From Venturia oleaginea (Eukaryota > Ascomycota > Dothideomycetes > Venturiales > Venturiaceae): DNA of 64,000 nt. Made by a program: the position numbers and the translations under genes. The DNA lies in assembly GCA_013176395.1 (NCBI GenBank), contig JABMLP010000021.1, positions 310,001 through 374,000 of the forward strand. Reading direction: 5' to 3'. The notes under the pieces were generated by a model. The model searched no databases and was not told the origin of the DNA. It saw only the letters and a program-made list of their open reading frames with translations. Below are positions 32,039-43,226 of this stretch, piece after piece (position 1 is the first letter of the stretch; every line of letters begins with the position of its first letter).

Positions 32039-33215
32039 ATGTCGAAAGCAGAATCCTCAAAAGCCGCCAGCAGGCCTGGCCTTAAAGCAAATCCAAATAC
32101 AGCTGCTAACTACGAACTACCATGGTCAGTTCAATGCGCGCCCACCAAGCTCGACTCGAACTGACATGACGCGTAGGGTGGAGAAATATCGACCAGTCTT
32201 CCTCGGCGACATTGTTGGTAATACAGAGACAATCGAACGCCTCAAGATTATAGCAAAAGATGGAAATATGCCGCATGTTATCATTTCGGGGATGCCTGGA
32301 ATTGGGAAGACGACGAGTGTATTGTGTCTGGCGAGACAGTTGCTGGGAGACGCGTATAAGGAAGCGGTGCTGGAGTTGAATGCTTCAGATGAGCGAGGTA
32401 CACCATTTCACACAAATCCAGAGAAAAATACTCATTGCGATATGATAGGAATCGACGTTGTCCGTAACCGCATAAAGGCCTTCGCCCAAAAGAAAGTCAC
32501 ACTCCCGCCCGGTCGCCAAAAGCTCATCATCCTCGACGAAGCAGACAGTATGACATCCGGTGCCCAGCAAGCCCTTCGCAGAACCATGGAAATCTACTCC
32601 TCTACCACCCGTTTCGCATTCGCTTGCAATCAGTCGAATAAGATCATCGAGCCTTTACAATCGCGTTGCGCTATCCTTCGATATGCGAGGTTGACAGATG
32701 CGCAAGTACTGAAGCGTCTGACGCAGATTTGCGAGGCTGAGGAGGTGAAGTTCTCGGAAGATGGAATTGCTGCGTTGATCTTCTCGGCAGAGGGAGATAT
32801 GAGACAGGCGATCAATAATCTACAATCGACCTTCTCTGGATTCGGTTTCGTGAGTGGGGATAACGTCTTCAAAGTTGTGGATTCGCCTCATCCGGTCAAA
32901 GTCCAGGCAATGATCAAGTGTTGTTATGAGGGCAAGATCGATGCAGCTATCGATGTGCTGACGGAGCTCTGGTAAGGTTACTCCCATTTGACGATATACT
33001 TGCTGACAGTGTCCAGGAATCTGGGCTACTCCACGCACGATCTGATCACGACAATGTTCCGAGTTACGAAAACCTTGCCCACACTTTCGGAACATGCCAA
33101 ACTCGAATTTATACGCGAGATAGGCTTCACTCATATGCGCATTCTGGAAGGTGTACAAACTTATTTGCAGCTTTGCGGCTGTCTTGCGAGACTATGTAAG
33201 ATCAACATGAGGTAA
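32039..33215 (+). CDS. RFC4: Replication factor C subunit 4 (clamp loader)
   Basis: Exons 32039-32124, 32177-32397, 32449-32971 and 33017-33215 give 342 aa. The short first exon encodes a Ser/Ala-rich start ending NYELPW, which completes the conserved WVEKYRP. AAA+ motifs: Walker [10 protein letters not shown], Walker [11 protein letters not shown], sensor and Arg-finger region [17 protein letters not shown] (SRC motif). The collar domain ends [17 protein letters not shown] loads PCNA at primer termini. SDERG joined to IDVVRNRIK across the second intron (51 nt, no stop) matches the family exactly, so splicing is certain for function. Confidence 0.96.
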
Positions 33216-33496
33216 TCAGGGAATCTGTGAGCAGGGAGTAAGGAGTTTCTGGGATGCCACGAGCCGGCATCTTAGCGACAATAATCTAGTCCTCTATATG
33301 GTCACGATAACATGAGTCTTCATGATTTCATACAATGGCAGTGAGAGGAAGGTGAGCTAGCATCCTTTTGTTCAAATGGACCAATTCCGGACGTGCTTCA
33401 ACTTTATTCAAAGCAGCATCAGTAAATTCACCACCCGAGAACGATGTCTCCACAAAGAGCAGAAGACTAAACAAAGTATAAAGTTAATCAAGAGCC

Positions 33497-34316
33497 ATGG
33501 ACAAATGGACATGTTCGAACAACAGCCGACCTCCCACTCAATCGCAAAAACCATCTCAACAGCACAATCATAAGCACAAACGCCCATCAAACCGCCCCCA
33601 GAAGTCTATAAAACGCACCAAGATGACCTCCTTGCCAAGGCCACCCCTTCAAGCAAATTCCTTTGTACACCCAGCCCTCGCCACCACCGCCTCGTTCTTA
33701 CCAGAAATGTACGGACAACAATTTAACAATAGAACCATATTCACCAACCTCAAAGAAACAAAATCTTTCCCCCATCAACTCTCCTCCCGTGTGCAAACAG
33801 GCGACGAAATAACATCTCTCTGGCTGACTATAGCAAATCACGTTTCCCCTCTATGCGAGGGCTATAGAATCGATCTCAAAACACACGGTGGCGGTGAGAC
33901 GACTGCTGTTCTCGATATGCATGAGTGGGTGAGGGGAAATGCGACGGTTCCTGCGCGTTTTACACCTATTCTTTAGATTGCGATGGTTGAAGGGGCTGGC
34001 TAGAACGGGGCAACCGGGTGGTGGGAGGGTACCTATGAGGAATAATTTTGATAGGATATTTTTTGCGGATGGGGCATTGGATTGGTTGGGTGTGGGGATG
34101 CTTTGTACGACTGGTGCTTATGTTTTGGTTGAGGGGGGTGAGGAGGGTGCTGGGTTGGAACAACAAAAAAGTAGTATGAGAGGTGTCGCGGAGAGTCCGT
34201 TGAAGGGGGGTGGGGAAGTTGATGAGTGGCTTTGTCTTAGGGAGGGGGAGGGCGAGAATTTGATTGGGAGGGTTTTGGATTCTTGTAAAGGAGATGGTGG
34301 GAGGAGGGGGGCTTGA
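33497..34316 (+). CDS. Hypothetical fungal protein (two exons)
   Basis: Exons 33497-33924 and 33977-34316 join in phase 2 through a GTGGGT donor and a CTTTAG acceptor (52-nt intron), giving 255 aa. An inner ATG at 33623 would give 213 aa and omit a basic Gln/His/Lys-rich start. The central part looks folded: THGGGETTAVLDMHE, then LRWLKGLARTGQPG and FDRIFFADGALDWLGVGML. The C-terminus is Gly/Glu-rich. No family is recognised. The junction rests on frame logic and the donor is not the strongest, so the boundaries are provisional. Confidence 0.45.
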
Positions 34317-35853
34317 GAGGGTGAGAGGAAGTAGATTTCGGAAGTTTGATTATTCGTTCGTAGCCCCCTCTTACAAAAGACGGAGGAGTTTTGAAGATTG
34401 AAAGTCTACCTATTCCTTTTGTAGAAGTCACCTGGAACAGGAGACAAAGAAGGAAGAAAGGAATAAGGCTATCACGCGATTTTCTTCTATTAGTTCAGTA
34501 TCAACCACTTCTATCTACCCACAGACATCGAGAATTAAGTTAATAAAACCGAACAGAGTACTTACTACCGCCTACCCGCAACGATCAAAAGTGTCCGATC
34601 CCTATAACCAGCCTCGTATCTCTCTACTATCCACCATTCAAACAGCCTTCCCCGGACTCCCAAGCCCACGCCCATGACTAAACCTATTACTACCCCTCTC
34701 CCTCATCCTCATCCTCCCCTCATCAGCCCTCTCAAAAGGATCTTAAGTAACTTAAACTTACGCTTCTACGCGCCGCTTGGCCAATTCTTCTTCTTGTTTC
34801 TTTTTGTGCTGGGGGAGGCGGAGGTAAGGCAGTTTGTTAGGGGGTTAGATTTTGGATTTAGTGAGAAGAGCAGGAGGGGGAGGAGGAGGGGGAGTATTAT
34901 TACTACTTTAGTTTATTGGGAGAGGGGATTGGTTAGGATGGGGAGGGTTGTCGGTGGTACCTATTCACCGGCTGTGCCGATATTACCTCCCTGGTATTAT
35001 GTTGCGATTTGAAGCCTGCGTCTAAATCAGTAATGGGCTTGCTCTAGGAGGCTTTGTGGTATGATATACCAGCGCTTAAGATTGTGACTAGCTGGATAGT
35101 TAAACAGGACTACGTTCCTTTGGATGGGTTAGTGACCTTCTGGTTCCATTTTCCGTCTGGACCGATCGCTTTGGAGTGGGAGGATCTGGGCGCTTGTCCA
35201 AGGTTACCCAACTGTCTGTGTTGGTGGGATCGTCTTCTTTTTGATGATCATAAGGCAGAAGGCACAACGCCTATGGAAGAAGTTATGAGGTTATGGGGGC
35301 CAGAGCTGAGCTTCTCTAGAACTGTCGCAAGGCTCTCAAGTCCAAAGGTACGAATGAAACCGCGCTCACGGCTGTATCTCTTTGAGATGGCAATTCTTCC
35401 TTCTCGCCCAAGCTCTTTTCTAACTTGCTGCCTATCGAACTTTTGGGGCACATGTGTTGGGGAGACCTCATCTCTCAATTAAAAAGCTAATGGCCAGACA
35501 TGCATCAGCATTTTTGACGGGTTGAGAAAGTAGAGCCCGGCCCCGGCTACCCAGCGAACATGACAGTGGCCTTGCTCCGCTGGCGGTGGGTGCATTCGTG
35601 GAGAAACCCTGTTCCCGAAAATGCTTAAAAGTGAGAGTGCCATTTCAGTGGCCATGGGAGATATTGTTGTCTTTGGATGCCCTTGATTGGAGATCGATAT
35701 CGGTGAAGTGCTATTAACCCAAAGAATAAAGTGCCATTCTGGTTTTCGTTCATGTTGAATCTTGAGTGTCGACATGTTCCTGAGTGCACAGGACGGAGAC
35801 GCTATATGAACATAACAACTAACCATACCCCAAATTTTCTCAAGTATCTGCAT
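34317..35853. other. Gene-free region
   Basis: About 1.5 kb. It includes a strongly G-rich stretch near 34860-34900 (AGGAGGGGGAGGAGG-type) and CT-rich stretches. Some ORFs of 100-140 codons exist (34674-35012, 35054-35482) but look like low-complexity or random translations. No gene is supported. Confidence 0.45.
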
Positions 35854-37307
35854 CTAATTTGTGAACCTGACGCGCCTCCTCATTTTCTTCGCCTTGCCAG
35901 GACGAGCTCCTGAGCCCCAACTGCTCACCGGGCCGAAAATGGACTCCAGACTGGAGATAACTCCAGCCGAACCTGTACCAACTGCTGTAGGACTCGGCAC
36001 AAACGGTATAACCACGGCTCCACCAGGTATCAAATTCAGCAACGACTTATAAGCTTCCACGCTCAGAGCCGAGATCAATCCAGCATATACACCTGGCCCC
36101 AATGGATCTTGCAGGACAAGTCCACTGCTGTTCCCTAACAAGGTGATGATCCCTGGTGCCCAGACTGTGGCCAGATCGGTTGACGATTTTTCCGGTGTTT
36201 GAACATTTGCCAGATAGCAGGCTGAGATGTTGTTGAAATACCATCGGTGCGCTTGTACGTCCACGATGGTAAACTGTTCTGTACCTTTGGTGGCATTGGA
36301 AGCATCTAGAATTTGAATATCCGTGGGCGCGACCTTGATACCGTTCTTTCCGCTGATGTATACCTCAGGCGTGTAATGAGCGTATCCAATCGAAGTCGGC
36401 GGAAGTCGCGGTACGGGATCATTGTAATGTGTAACGCGGAAATTCTTCCCTAGCTTCTCCTTGGGATTCTGTACGTAGTCGGCCAATTTTTGGTTGCCTA
36501 CTCTGGGAGCTCCATAGGTATACTATCACATAATCAGCTGCTACATTCTATAATCATGCTTGGCCAGTCTCAGCGCCAACCCACCAGGTCAACGGGGATC
36601 CCTTTGGAGCGCATCTCAGCAGCAGCAAGTACTGCGATAGCGCCTCCAAGAGAGTGACCAGTCGCAACCAGTTTATTGCTGGGATATATCTTCCTCAGCT
36701 CATCAGTTGCATTGCTGACTTGTGGCCGGGCCTCTTCCCACGATTGCCAGAAGCCTGTATGAGTGGTGCAACCAGCGCAGACCTGGCTGATGTCCCTGAG
36801 GTTGAAGTTGAGATCAGTCTTGGTTTGCTTGGCTGACTCGGTTCCCTGGAAGGATATAACTGTGAGGTTGTTGGTCATGTCAGTGGCGACAAATCCTGCG
36901 ACATCGGTCATGGGGGAGCTAATTATCGTCAGTGGTTGTTCACGGCAAGTTCGAGAGGTGAGGCTACTTTTTGATCCCAGCCACAATACTTGTGTTTGCA
37001 GCCTCTACTTTCGGACAGTTGTTCGACTTGGGGCACAACAGCTTAGCCGTGTTGATTGAGTTCTGACTGTTCCCTGGACAGTATGATGCTGCCGCAAAGT
37101 GCTCAACTAATTCGTAATTGTCATAGAGCGACTGAGAGAGCGATTGAGAGGACTCCAAAGCTGATAACATGTCATTTCAAGGCGCTTCAACGGGAACAAA
37201 TGTAACATACGAGATGAATCCCGTTCATGTTGGGGCAATGCTAGCGAGAAGTTCAACAAACTCGAGAGGGCCAGGAAGAGGGTTGCTTTTGATGGTGTAG
37301 AAAACAT
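35854..37307 (-). CDS. Secreted class-3 lipase
   Basis: Exons 37307-37211, 37160-36968, 36918-36585 and 36522-35854 give 430 aa. A signal peptide is clear (LFLALSSLLNFSLALP, residues about 9-24). The lipase_3 domain has an oxyanion region VISFQGTES, the nucleophile elbow GHSLGGAIAVLAA with Ser near residue 186, YGAPRVGNQ, the Asp in HYNDPVPRLPP and the His in AHRWYF. Family enzymes hydrolyse triacylglycerols or feruloyl esters outside the cell. The final ~130 residues go beyond the catalytic domain and end in a basic cluster (KAKKMRRRVRF), which is unusual for a plain secreted lipase. Confidence 0.92.
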
Positions 37308-38277
37308 ATTGGACAATAAGTAACAATTTGAATTTGTAAAAAGAGCTCTCAATTCAACAGCTCATGATAGAAACATAGAGCGAGAAAAAGTTCCATATCT
37401 TGTCTGATCGATCACAACGAGACCTCACATTTGAATGAACGGAGTGCATTCCGAGGCCTGGGTTGCTGGATATCTTTGTGGTGTTGATGTTTCATATCAT
37501 CGTATCATCAAAGTTGTTTTAAGGTTTCAAAAGCTCGGAAAGCACCCGAATATACCTCCTAGGACTCGGCCCACTAGGGATGGATCTTTTTAATTGCTTT
37601 CTCACCTTATGTTCAGCATCGGCTCGAGGAAGATATTAGCTGAATGACAGGTTTTCGTGTGTCGGGTCGCGTGAAGTGGAGTGGGCAATGGATGAGTATT
37701 CGTGAGACAGGAGGTTGATGTTTCTTGGGCGTCTTTGGCTTCGATTACCGTCAGTGGACCTTTGAAGCATTGAAGCAGGGCGAACATAGGCCCGACAGAC
37801 ATGGTAATGGTGATTGTTGTTCTGCTTGGGAGTTGGTCGCGCCAAAAACTTTGGAATCCTCGCCATCGGCTCTGCTAGTTCCACCTCGGGCAAACTCCAG
37901 GACAACGACACCAACATTCACGATTGGACACGATCTCACATCACAAAGCCTCCTTATCGAAGCCGAGACCAAAGCCAGGAACTGTAAGCAGTGCCTAAGA
38001 TTTGTAATTGGAATGGCATTACTTGACGACAAAGAGACATTTCCCCTCTGCGGCCAACTTCACAAGGCTGTAAAGGGATAAAGACACGGTCAGAAGTACG
38101 TCATTCATCCCTTACCTGATAGCCCCTTTATCAGCCAACCTCGGATACTTGATGTTGGGGCAAATACCTTGTGTATAAGGTCTATACCTTGAGTCCACTT
38201 GGGTTGACTCATCAACATCTAAACTATCTCAGCTCGATTACACTGCGAAACCACAACTCTTGATTGCCCACATAAAA
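37308..38277. other. Intergenic region, lipase promoter side
   Basis: About 970 bases between divergent genes. Overlapping ORFs of 65-118 codons at 37600-38080 have no recognised similarity. No repeat or RNA was seen. Confidence 0.45.
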
Positions 38278-38775
38278 ATGCCACCACATTCAGCAACAGT
38301 CCGGGGAACATTGAGCAATCCCAAGACTCAAGAAGCAATGCAAAAGCATGCAAAGGGGGAAGGCAACCCGACACAACTCGGAGATCCAGGCAGTCTGAAG
38401 GTCGAAAAATCAAACAGCAATCCAGTGCCAGGCCGAACAAACCAAGACGGTGCCCACGATTCCACCAAATCAGGAAATCCACACCCATCAGACCCTTACG
38501 AGCGCAGTCCTGAAGATAGAGTCGATCCAGGCCAAAACTCTTCGGGTTCGCAAAAACCACATTCGCAAAAAGTGCGCGGAACAATGTCACATCCAGATGC
38601 GGCATATCTGATGCAGGCAAAGAAGCCAGCTATGTTGGGCGACCATGTTAGTTTGAAGGCAGAATCTGCGGATTCAAAACCTACCGATCAAGATGGTGGT
38701 GCAGGATTGCCATCGGATGCGGATGAGATGCAGAAGGTTGCGAATGAAAGGGGCAAAAAGGGCTCGAAGTTGTGA
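38278..38775 (+). CDS. Small hydrophilic protein with an internal repeat
   Basis: A 165-aa single-exon ORF. It is very hydrophilic, with no membrane segment or signal peptide, and looks intrinsically disordered. Two imperfect copies of one module are visible: VRGTLSNPKTQEAMQKHAKG..LGDPGSLKVE near residues 8-42 and VRGTMSHPDAAYLMQAKK..LGDHVSLKAE near residues 100-135. This is the composition of stress or desiccation-type proteins, but no named family is recognised. The duplicated module and unbroken frame argue that it is real. Confidence 0.6.
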   Translation: MPPHSATVRGTLSNPKTQEAMQKHAKGEGNPTQLGDPGSLKVEKSNSNPVPGRTNQDGAHDSTKSGNPHPSDPYERSPEDRVDPGQNSSGSQKPHSQKVRGTMSHPDAAYLMQAKKPAMLGDHVSLKAESADSKPTDQDGGAGLPSDADEMQKVANERGKKGSKL

Positions 38776-39493
38776 GCATGTGCGACGTGAGATGATGTTA
38801 ATTGGAGATACTACTTGTCAAGATATCGAGACACCTCAAAACGCAGATTGCTCGCCGACATAATCCAATGACAAAAATGATTATCCTTGAGCTGCACTGT
38901 TTTCGTGATTGATATTGAAGTTAGACAAACACAGTTCACAGGACCCCAAGTATTCGTTAATTATGTGCAACAGCCTATTCATTGATTTAGGGCCATCAAG
39001 AATCAATATAAATCTCCCACGTCTTGATTAATTTCGTTCAATGTTTAGCAATCATGATTTTTTGAACGTACCAGGAATTTACTGTTCTTGATTATCGTAA
39101 CGATGCAGCTTCGCAAGTCGCGAGAGTTTGCGGACATGATATGACGACCCAATGTGCTTGCTGGTCATGATGGACAACTATTCCATTGGCCATGGCGAAG
39201 GTGGAATAGCACGAGGTAAAGAAGTGGAAAAGAACGAAGAGAAAACTCTGTGCTGCATGCAAGATGGTGCCTTCGAACCCTGGATCACGCATTTTGTCAA
39301 AAAATTCACAACGACGCGAGTGACGGCTCCACTATCACCATCCCCATCCCCATCCCCGGGTCCATAGAAAGTTTCGCCCGGATTTCATAGTATTTCTGTG
39401 CTTTGAAACTTCTCTATCCCCCTAGAACAATCACGCATCTTCTCTTCCTGTCGTTTCGTCTCCTCTCTTTCGTCCACCTCTTATCCCACCGCA
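38776..39493. other. Intergenic region upstream of GGC1
   Basis: About 720 bases: 3' UTR of the previous ORF and a CT-rich GGC1 leader (39400-39490). A short CCATCC repeat is at 39335-39357. No gene is supported. Confidence 0.5.
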
Positions 39494-40567
39494 ATGTCTC
39501 CGTCTCTACCAGTTGCCGGGTCTTCGGCGAAGGAATACAAGAAGGAATCTGGAGCTGCCCGTGTATTGGGAGCAGGTAAGTGTTCCCAATTGACCCAATT
39601 GACCAGTACTGACAACGGTAGGATCTGCCGGTCTTGCAGAACTCGCTGTTTTCCATCCAGTACGAACAACCACCTCGAGTACCACCACGGGCAATTCAAA
39701 CTTATACATCACTAGGTCGATACCACCGCGAAGCGATTAATGAGCAACCATGGAAAGATTACATCTGCATCACAGCTCAACAAAGTCATCTTCAAAGACG
39801 CAGCTGAACTCGGTGTGACCGGTCGATTCACGTCTCTCTTCCCAGGTCTAGGATACGCTGCCGCATACAAGATTTTACAACGAGTGTACAAATATGGAGG
39901 ACAGCCTTTCGCAAGAGATTTCCTCGCAAAGAACTACGGCAACGAATTCGACGCTGCGTTTGGAAAGGGCAATGGCAAGGCGATTATGCACGCAACTGCT
40001 GGAAGTCTCATCGGAATTGGAGAGATCGTTCTCTTGCCTCTCGACGTCTTGAAGATTAAGAGACAAACGAACCCCGAAGCTTTCAGAGGCCGTGGTGTTG
40101 TGCAGATTGTCAAGGATGAAGGATTCGGATTGTACAGAGGTTGGGGCTGGACAGCTGCACGAAATGCGCCTGGTTCATTCGCGGTATGTTTTGCGATCGC
40201 CAGGCACAACCCTTTTCTAACATACGCATAGCTGTTCGGTGGTTCTGCAGTCGCCAAACAATACTGGTACAAGCTTGAAGATTACAATGCTGCGACCTGG
40301 GGACAGAACTTTGTCGCCTCCATCGCTGGTGCAACTGCATCTCTCCTCGTCTCCGCACCCCTCGATGTCGTCAAGACTCGTATCCAAAACCGAAACTTTG
40401 AGAATCCAGAGAGTGGCTTCAAGATCGTTGCTCGTATGGCAAAGGAAGAGGGTGCATCATCATTCTTCAAAGGATTGGTGCCCAAGCTTCTCATGACTGG
40501 TCCCAAGCTTGTCTTTTCTTTCTGGCTAGCACAGACATTGATTCCGGCATTCAACAAGGTCTTGTAA
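39494..40567 (+). CDS. GGC1: Mitochondrial GTP/GDP carrier Ggc1
   Basis: Exons 39494-39575, 39622-39659, 39716-40183 and 40232-40567 give 307 aa. Three mitochondrial carrier repeats are visible by their signatures HPVDTTAKR, PLDVLKIKR and APLDVVKTRIQ. The closest remembered match is the Ggc1/Yhm1 type, with GSAGLAELAVFHPVDTTAKR at the first repeat and GKLF-like FSFWLAQTLIPAF at the end. Ggc1 exchanges GTP for GDP across the inner membrane and affects mitochondrial iron and DNA upkeep. The second exon is only 38 nt. All introns have clear GT..AG ends. Confidence 0.92.
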
Positions 40568-41128
40568 ACGCATGTTATTTGTTTGATGTGATATACGTTT
40601 ATGGTTCGGCGTTTGGGATTGCCACGGGGCTTCAAAAGGTTTGAGCGATCTTACTTTGGCTGGAGGAAAAGTACAACACTTCTTGTAATAACTTTGTTCG
40701 TGGTTCTGGCTGTTATCATATGAACGGACGTAGTAGATTTGGGAGGGACTTTGAGCACTAGCAGTCTACACTCACCAATAGAGGCCATTAGGCACCTACA
40801 CATCGATACACACGTGATTCGGTGATTCATTGATTCAGTTGTGACCAGACAAAGGCCTAGGGACAGATTTGCTAGTCAGCAGATTCTTTTAGACGTGTGA
40901 TAAGGCTTCCTGCTGCCGGTCTCTTTGTGTTGTAAAACTAAATTCCCCGTGCTTCAGTTCTCATATAACCCTGCCGGAGGCCCAAGCCCAAGACCTACTA
41001 CCTCATAACTTGAAGTCGCCCATGTACTCAACAACGATCACCCTCCACCACTGATACCGAAATCCACCACATCTTCGCAATACAATAACCATACCATTAC
41101 GCTCCTGATCATCTAGCCCATCGCCGTC
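40568..41128. other. Intergenic region upstream of YPT1
   Basis: 560 bases. The last 100 bases are a CA/CT-rich leader (ACCATACCATTACG-type). No gene, RNA or repeat was recognised. Confidence 0.5.
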
Positions 41129-42099
41129 ATGAATCCTGAGTGGTACGTATGCCGTCCGCTCACCGCGCCCGCCGAAGAGGCGGAACCGGCTTTCTCGTAG
41201 CCAAGCAGCGAAAGAGTTATGCTAACGACTGTCTTCCTCTAGAGTCGCCTCCGCTGTTCACCTTGTTCTACCTGCTCGCCTGCCTCTCGGACACTCTATA
41301 CTTAGACTGCTTTCCACGGATGGAAGCTAACCATGCGCTCATAGATACGACTACCTGTTCAAGCTCCTGCTTATTGGAGACTCCGGTGTAGGAAAGTCCT
41401 GCTTGCTTCTTCGATTTGCCGATGACACATACACGGAGAGCTACATCTCCACGATCGGTGTCGACTTCGTATGGTTGCCTTGATTCTTTCCTGAGATGGT
41501 AGCGTTGACAGAAAGCACAGAAAATCCGAACCATCGAACTCGACGGAAAGACTGTCAAGTTGCAAATCGTATGTCTGCCTAAAGCCGCACGACTTCCGGA
41601 TACTGACATGGCTTGTAGTGGGACACAGCTGGACAAGAGCGTTTCCGAACCATCACCTCCTCCTACTACCGTGGCGCCCACGGTATCTGCGTCGTCTACG
41701 ATGTTACCGACATGGACTCATTCAACAACGTGAAGCAGTGGCTACAAGAGATCGACCGATATGCGACTGAGGGTGTCAACAAGCTCCTGGTCGGCAACAA
41801 GAGCGACATGTCGGACAAGAAGGTTGTCGAATACACGGTCGCGAAGGTACTCAAATGCAAACCCGGTGTCTTTTCCAGCTGCAAGTCACTAACAAGTCTG
41901 ACAGGAATTCGCCGACAGCCTCGGAATCCCGTTCCTCGAAACCTCAGCCAAGAATGCATCCAACGTCGAACAAGCTTTCCTCACAATGGCCCGCCAGATC
42001 AAGGAGCGCATGGGAGCTACGGCCAGCCAGAACAAGGAGAAGATCAACATTGGACAAGGGCAGAGCGTACAATCAGGATCCGGAGGAGGATGCTGCTGA
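41129..42099 (+). CDS. YPT1: Rab GTPase Ypt1 (Rab1)
   Basis: Exons 41129-41139, 41345-41468, 41521-41568, 41619-41846 and 41905-42099 give 201 aa. GTP-binding motifs: [29 protein letters not shown] and ETSAK. The C-terminus GGGCC is the double-cysteine prenylation signal. Ypt1 controls ER-to-Golgi transport and autophagy; its exchange factor is TRAPP, one subunit of which (TRS130) lies at the right edge of this window. The first exon is 11 nt. The donor must be GTGGTA at 41140, because the stronger-looking GTACGT two bases later would create a TGA after codon 4. Confidence 0.96.
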
Positions 42100-43226
42100 A
42101 CGAGGTTCCTTGGAACGTTGAGTTGGGAGTAGACGGGAGCCTGGCTTCATGAACGGACACAGCACTATCAAGTCAAGGAGCGGTGCTTTTATCCGTGATG
42201 TACTCGGATCATTTGGCGGATTATGCATGCTAGACGGTCGGCTTTTGCCTCTTTGATCAACCTCTATGTGCAGTTGGATGATCTTTATTTGCTTTGAGAG
42301 GGATACCGACACCTTAGACCACACGTTACCCTCATGGACTCTTATGGGATTGATTCTGCTGGTTTGCAAATGAGGGTTGGGCTGGGGTCTCTAGTATCCT
42401 GTGATTTTTCTTCCTCACTTTTCTGCTACAGGCGTTTGATAGGATGCGTACGAAAATGGATTTTCCCCCATATGAATAATATCTATAGTTCGATGTATGT
42501 TGGAGTCAATCTTAGGCCGTATTGTCCATGTTCGAGGATAATGCTTTTTCTACATTTCTCCTATTTGAAGCCACGGCTCTACTCCGATGGCTGAGACCCA
42601 GTGAAGATCACTATGATGCCAGAATCCGAGGGCGAAGCACAGAAAGGAGAAGATGGTCGGAAATGGATGATGCTTTTTTTAGATGATTCGAATTGTTCCT
42701 GCATACTGGGAGTGCTTTCGTGCGTATCGAGGCAGACATTCAGGATTCTTGTTTGGCAGGTCATCCGGTTCCTGCATACGCTTGTTTCAAAAGTGATCAG
42801 GTATCTTTCTGGTCATTTTGAGATTATTGGGAGGCAGGACAGGTCATGCAGGTGAAGCGTATCACAAGCAACCCTCGTTGACCACTTCGGTATATCTCTA
42901 AGGGCCTGCTTTATGAGTCGAACAGATGCTTCCCTTGCTTGTTTCCCTTTGGTCTGTTTCGTTGCTCTCTCTTCGGCTGTATCCTCGCCTCACTCGGTTC
43001 CCTCGCAACGAACCTCATATCGAGTCGTAAACAAAGAAAGATTGGTGAAGAGGCGTCCTTGGCGGCGTTGAACCCATAACAGTCATCGGTGTCGTTGTCT
43101 GGACGTTTCAGAGTTGCCGAGCGGCCACTAACAACGATCGGGACCTCTGCCTGTCAACATCGACTACAAAACAGCAGATCCCCATATATCGGGTCGTACT
43201 TTTTGGATTTTACCAAGTCCACGACA
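42100..43226. other. Gene-free region
   Basis: About 1.1 kb containing the YPT1 3' UTR. Small ORFs (42334-42594, 42601-42855) have no recognised similarity. Nothing else was seen. Confidence 0.45.

Noticed and set aside
34674..35482. ORFs of 112 and 142 codons
   Set aside because: Low complexity or random-looking translations with no motif, no splice context and no start context.
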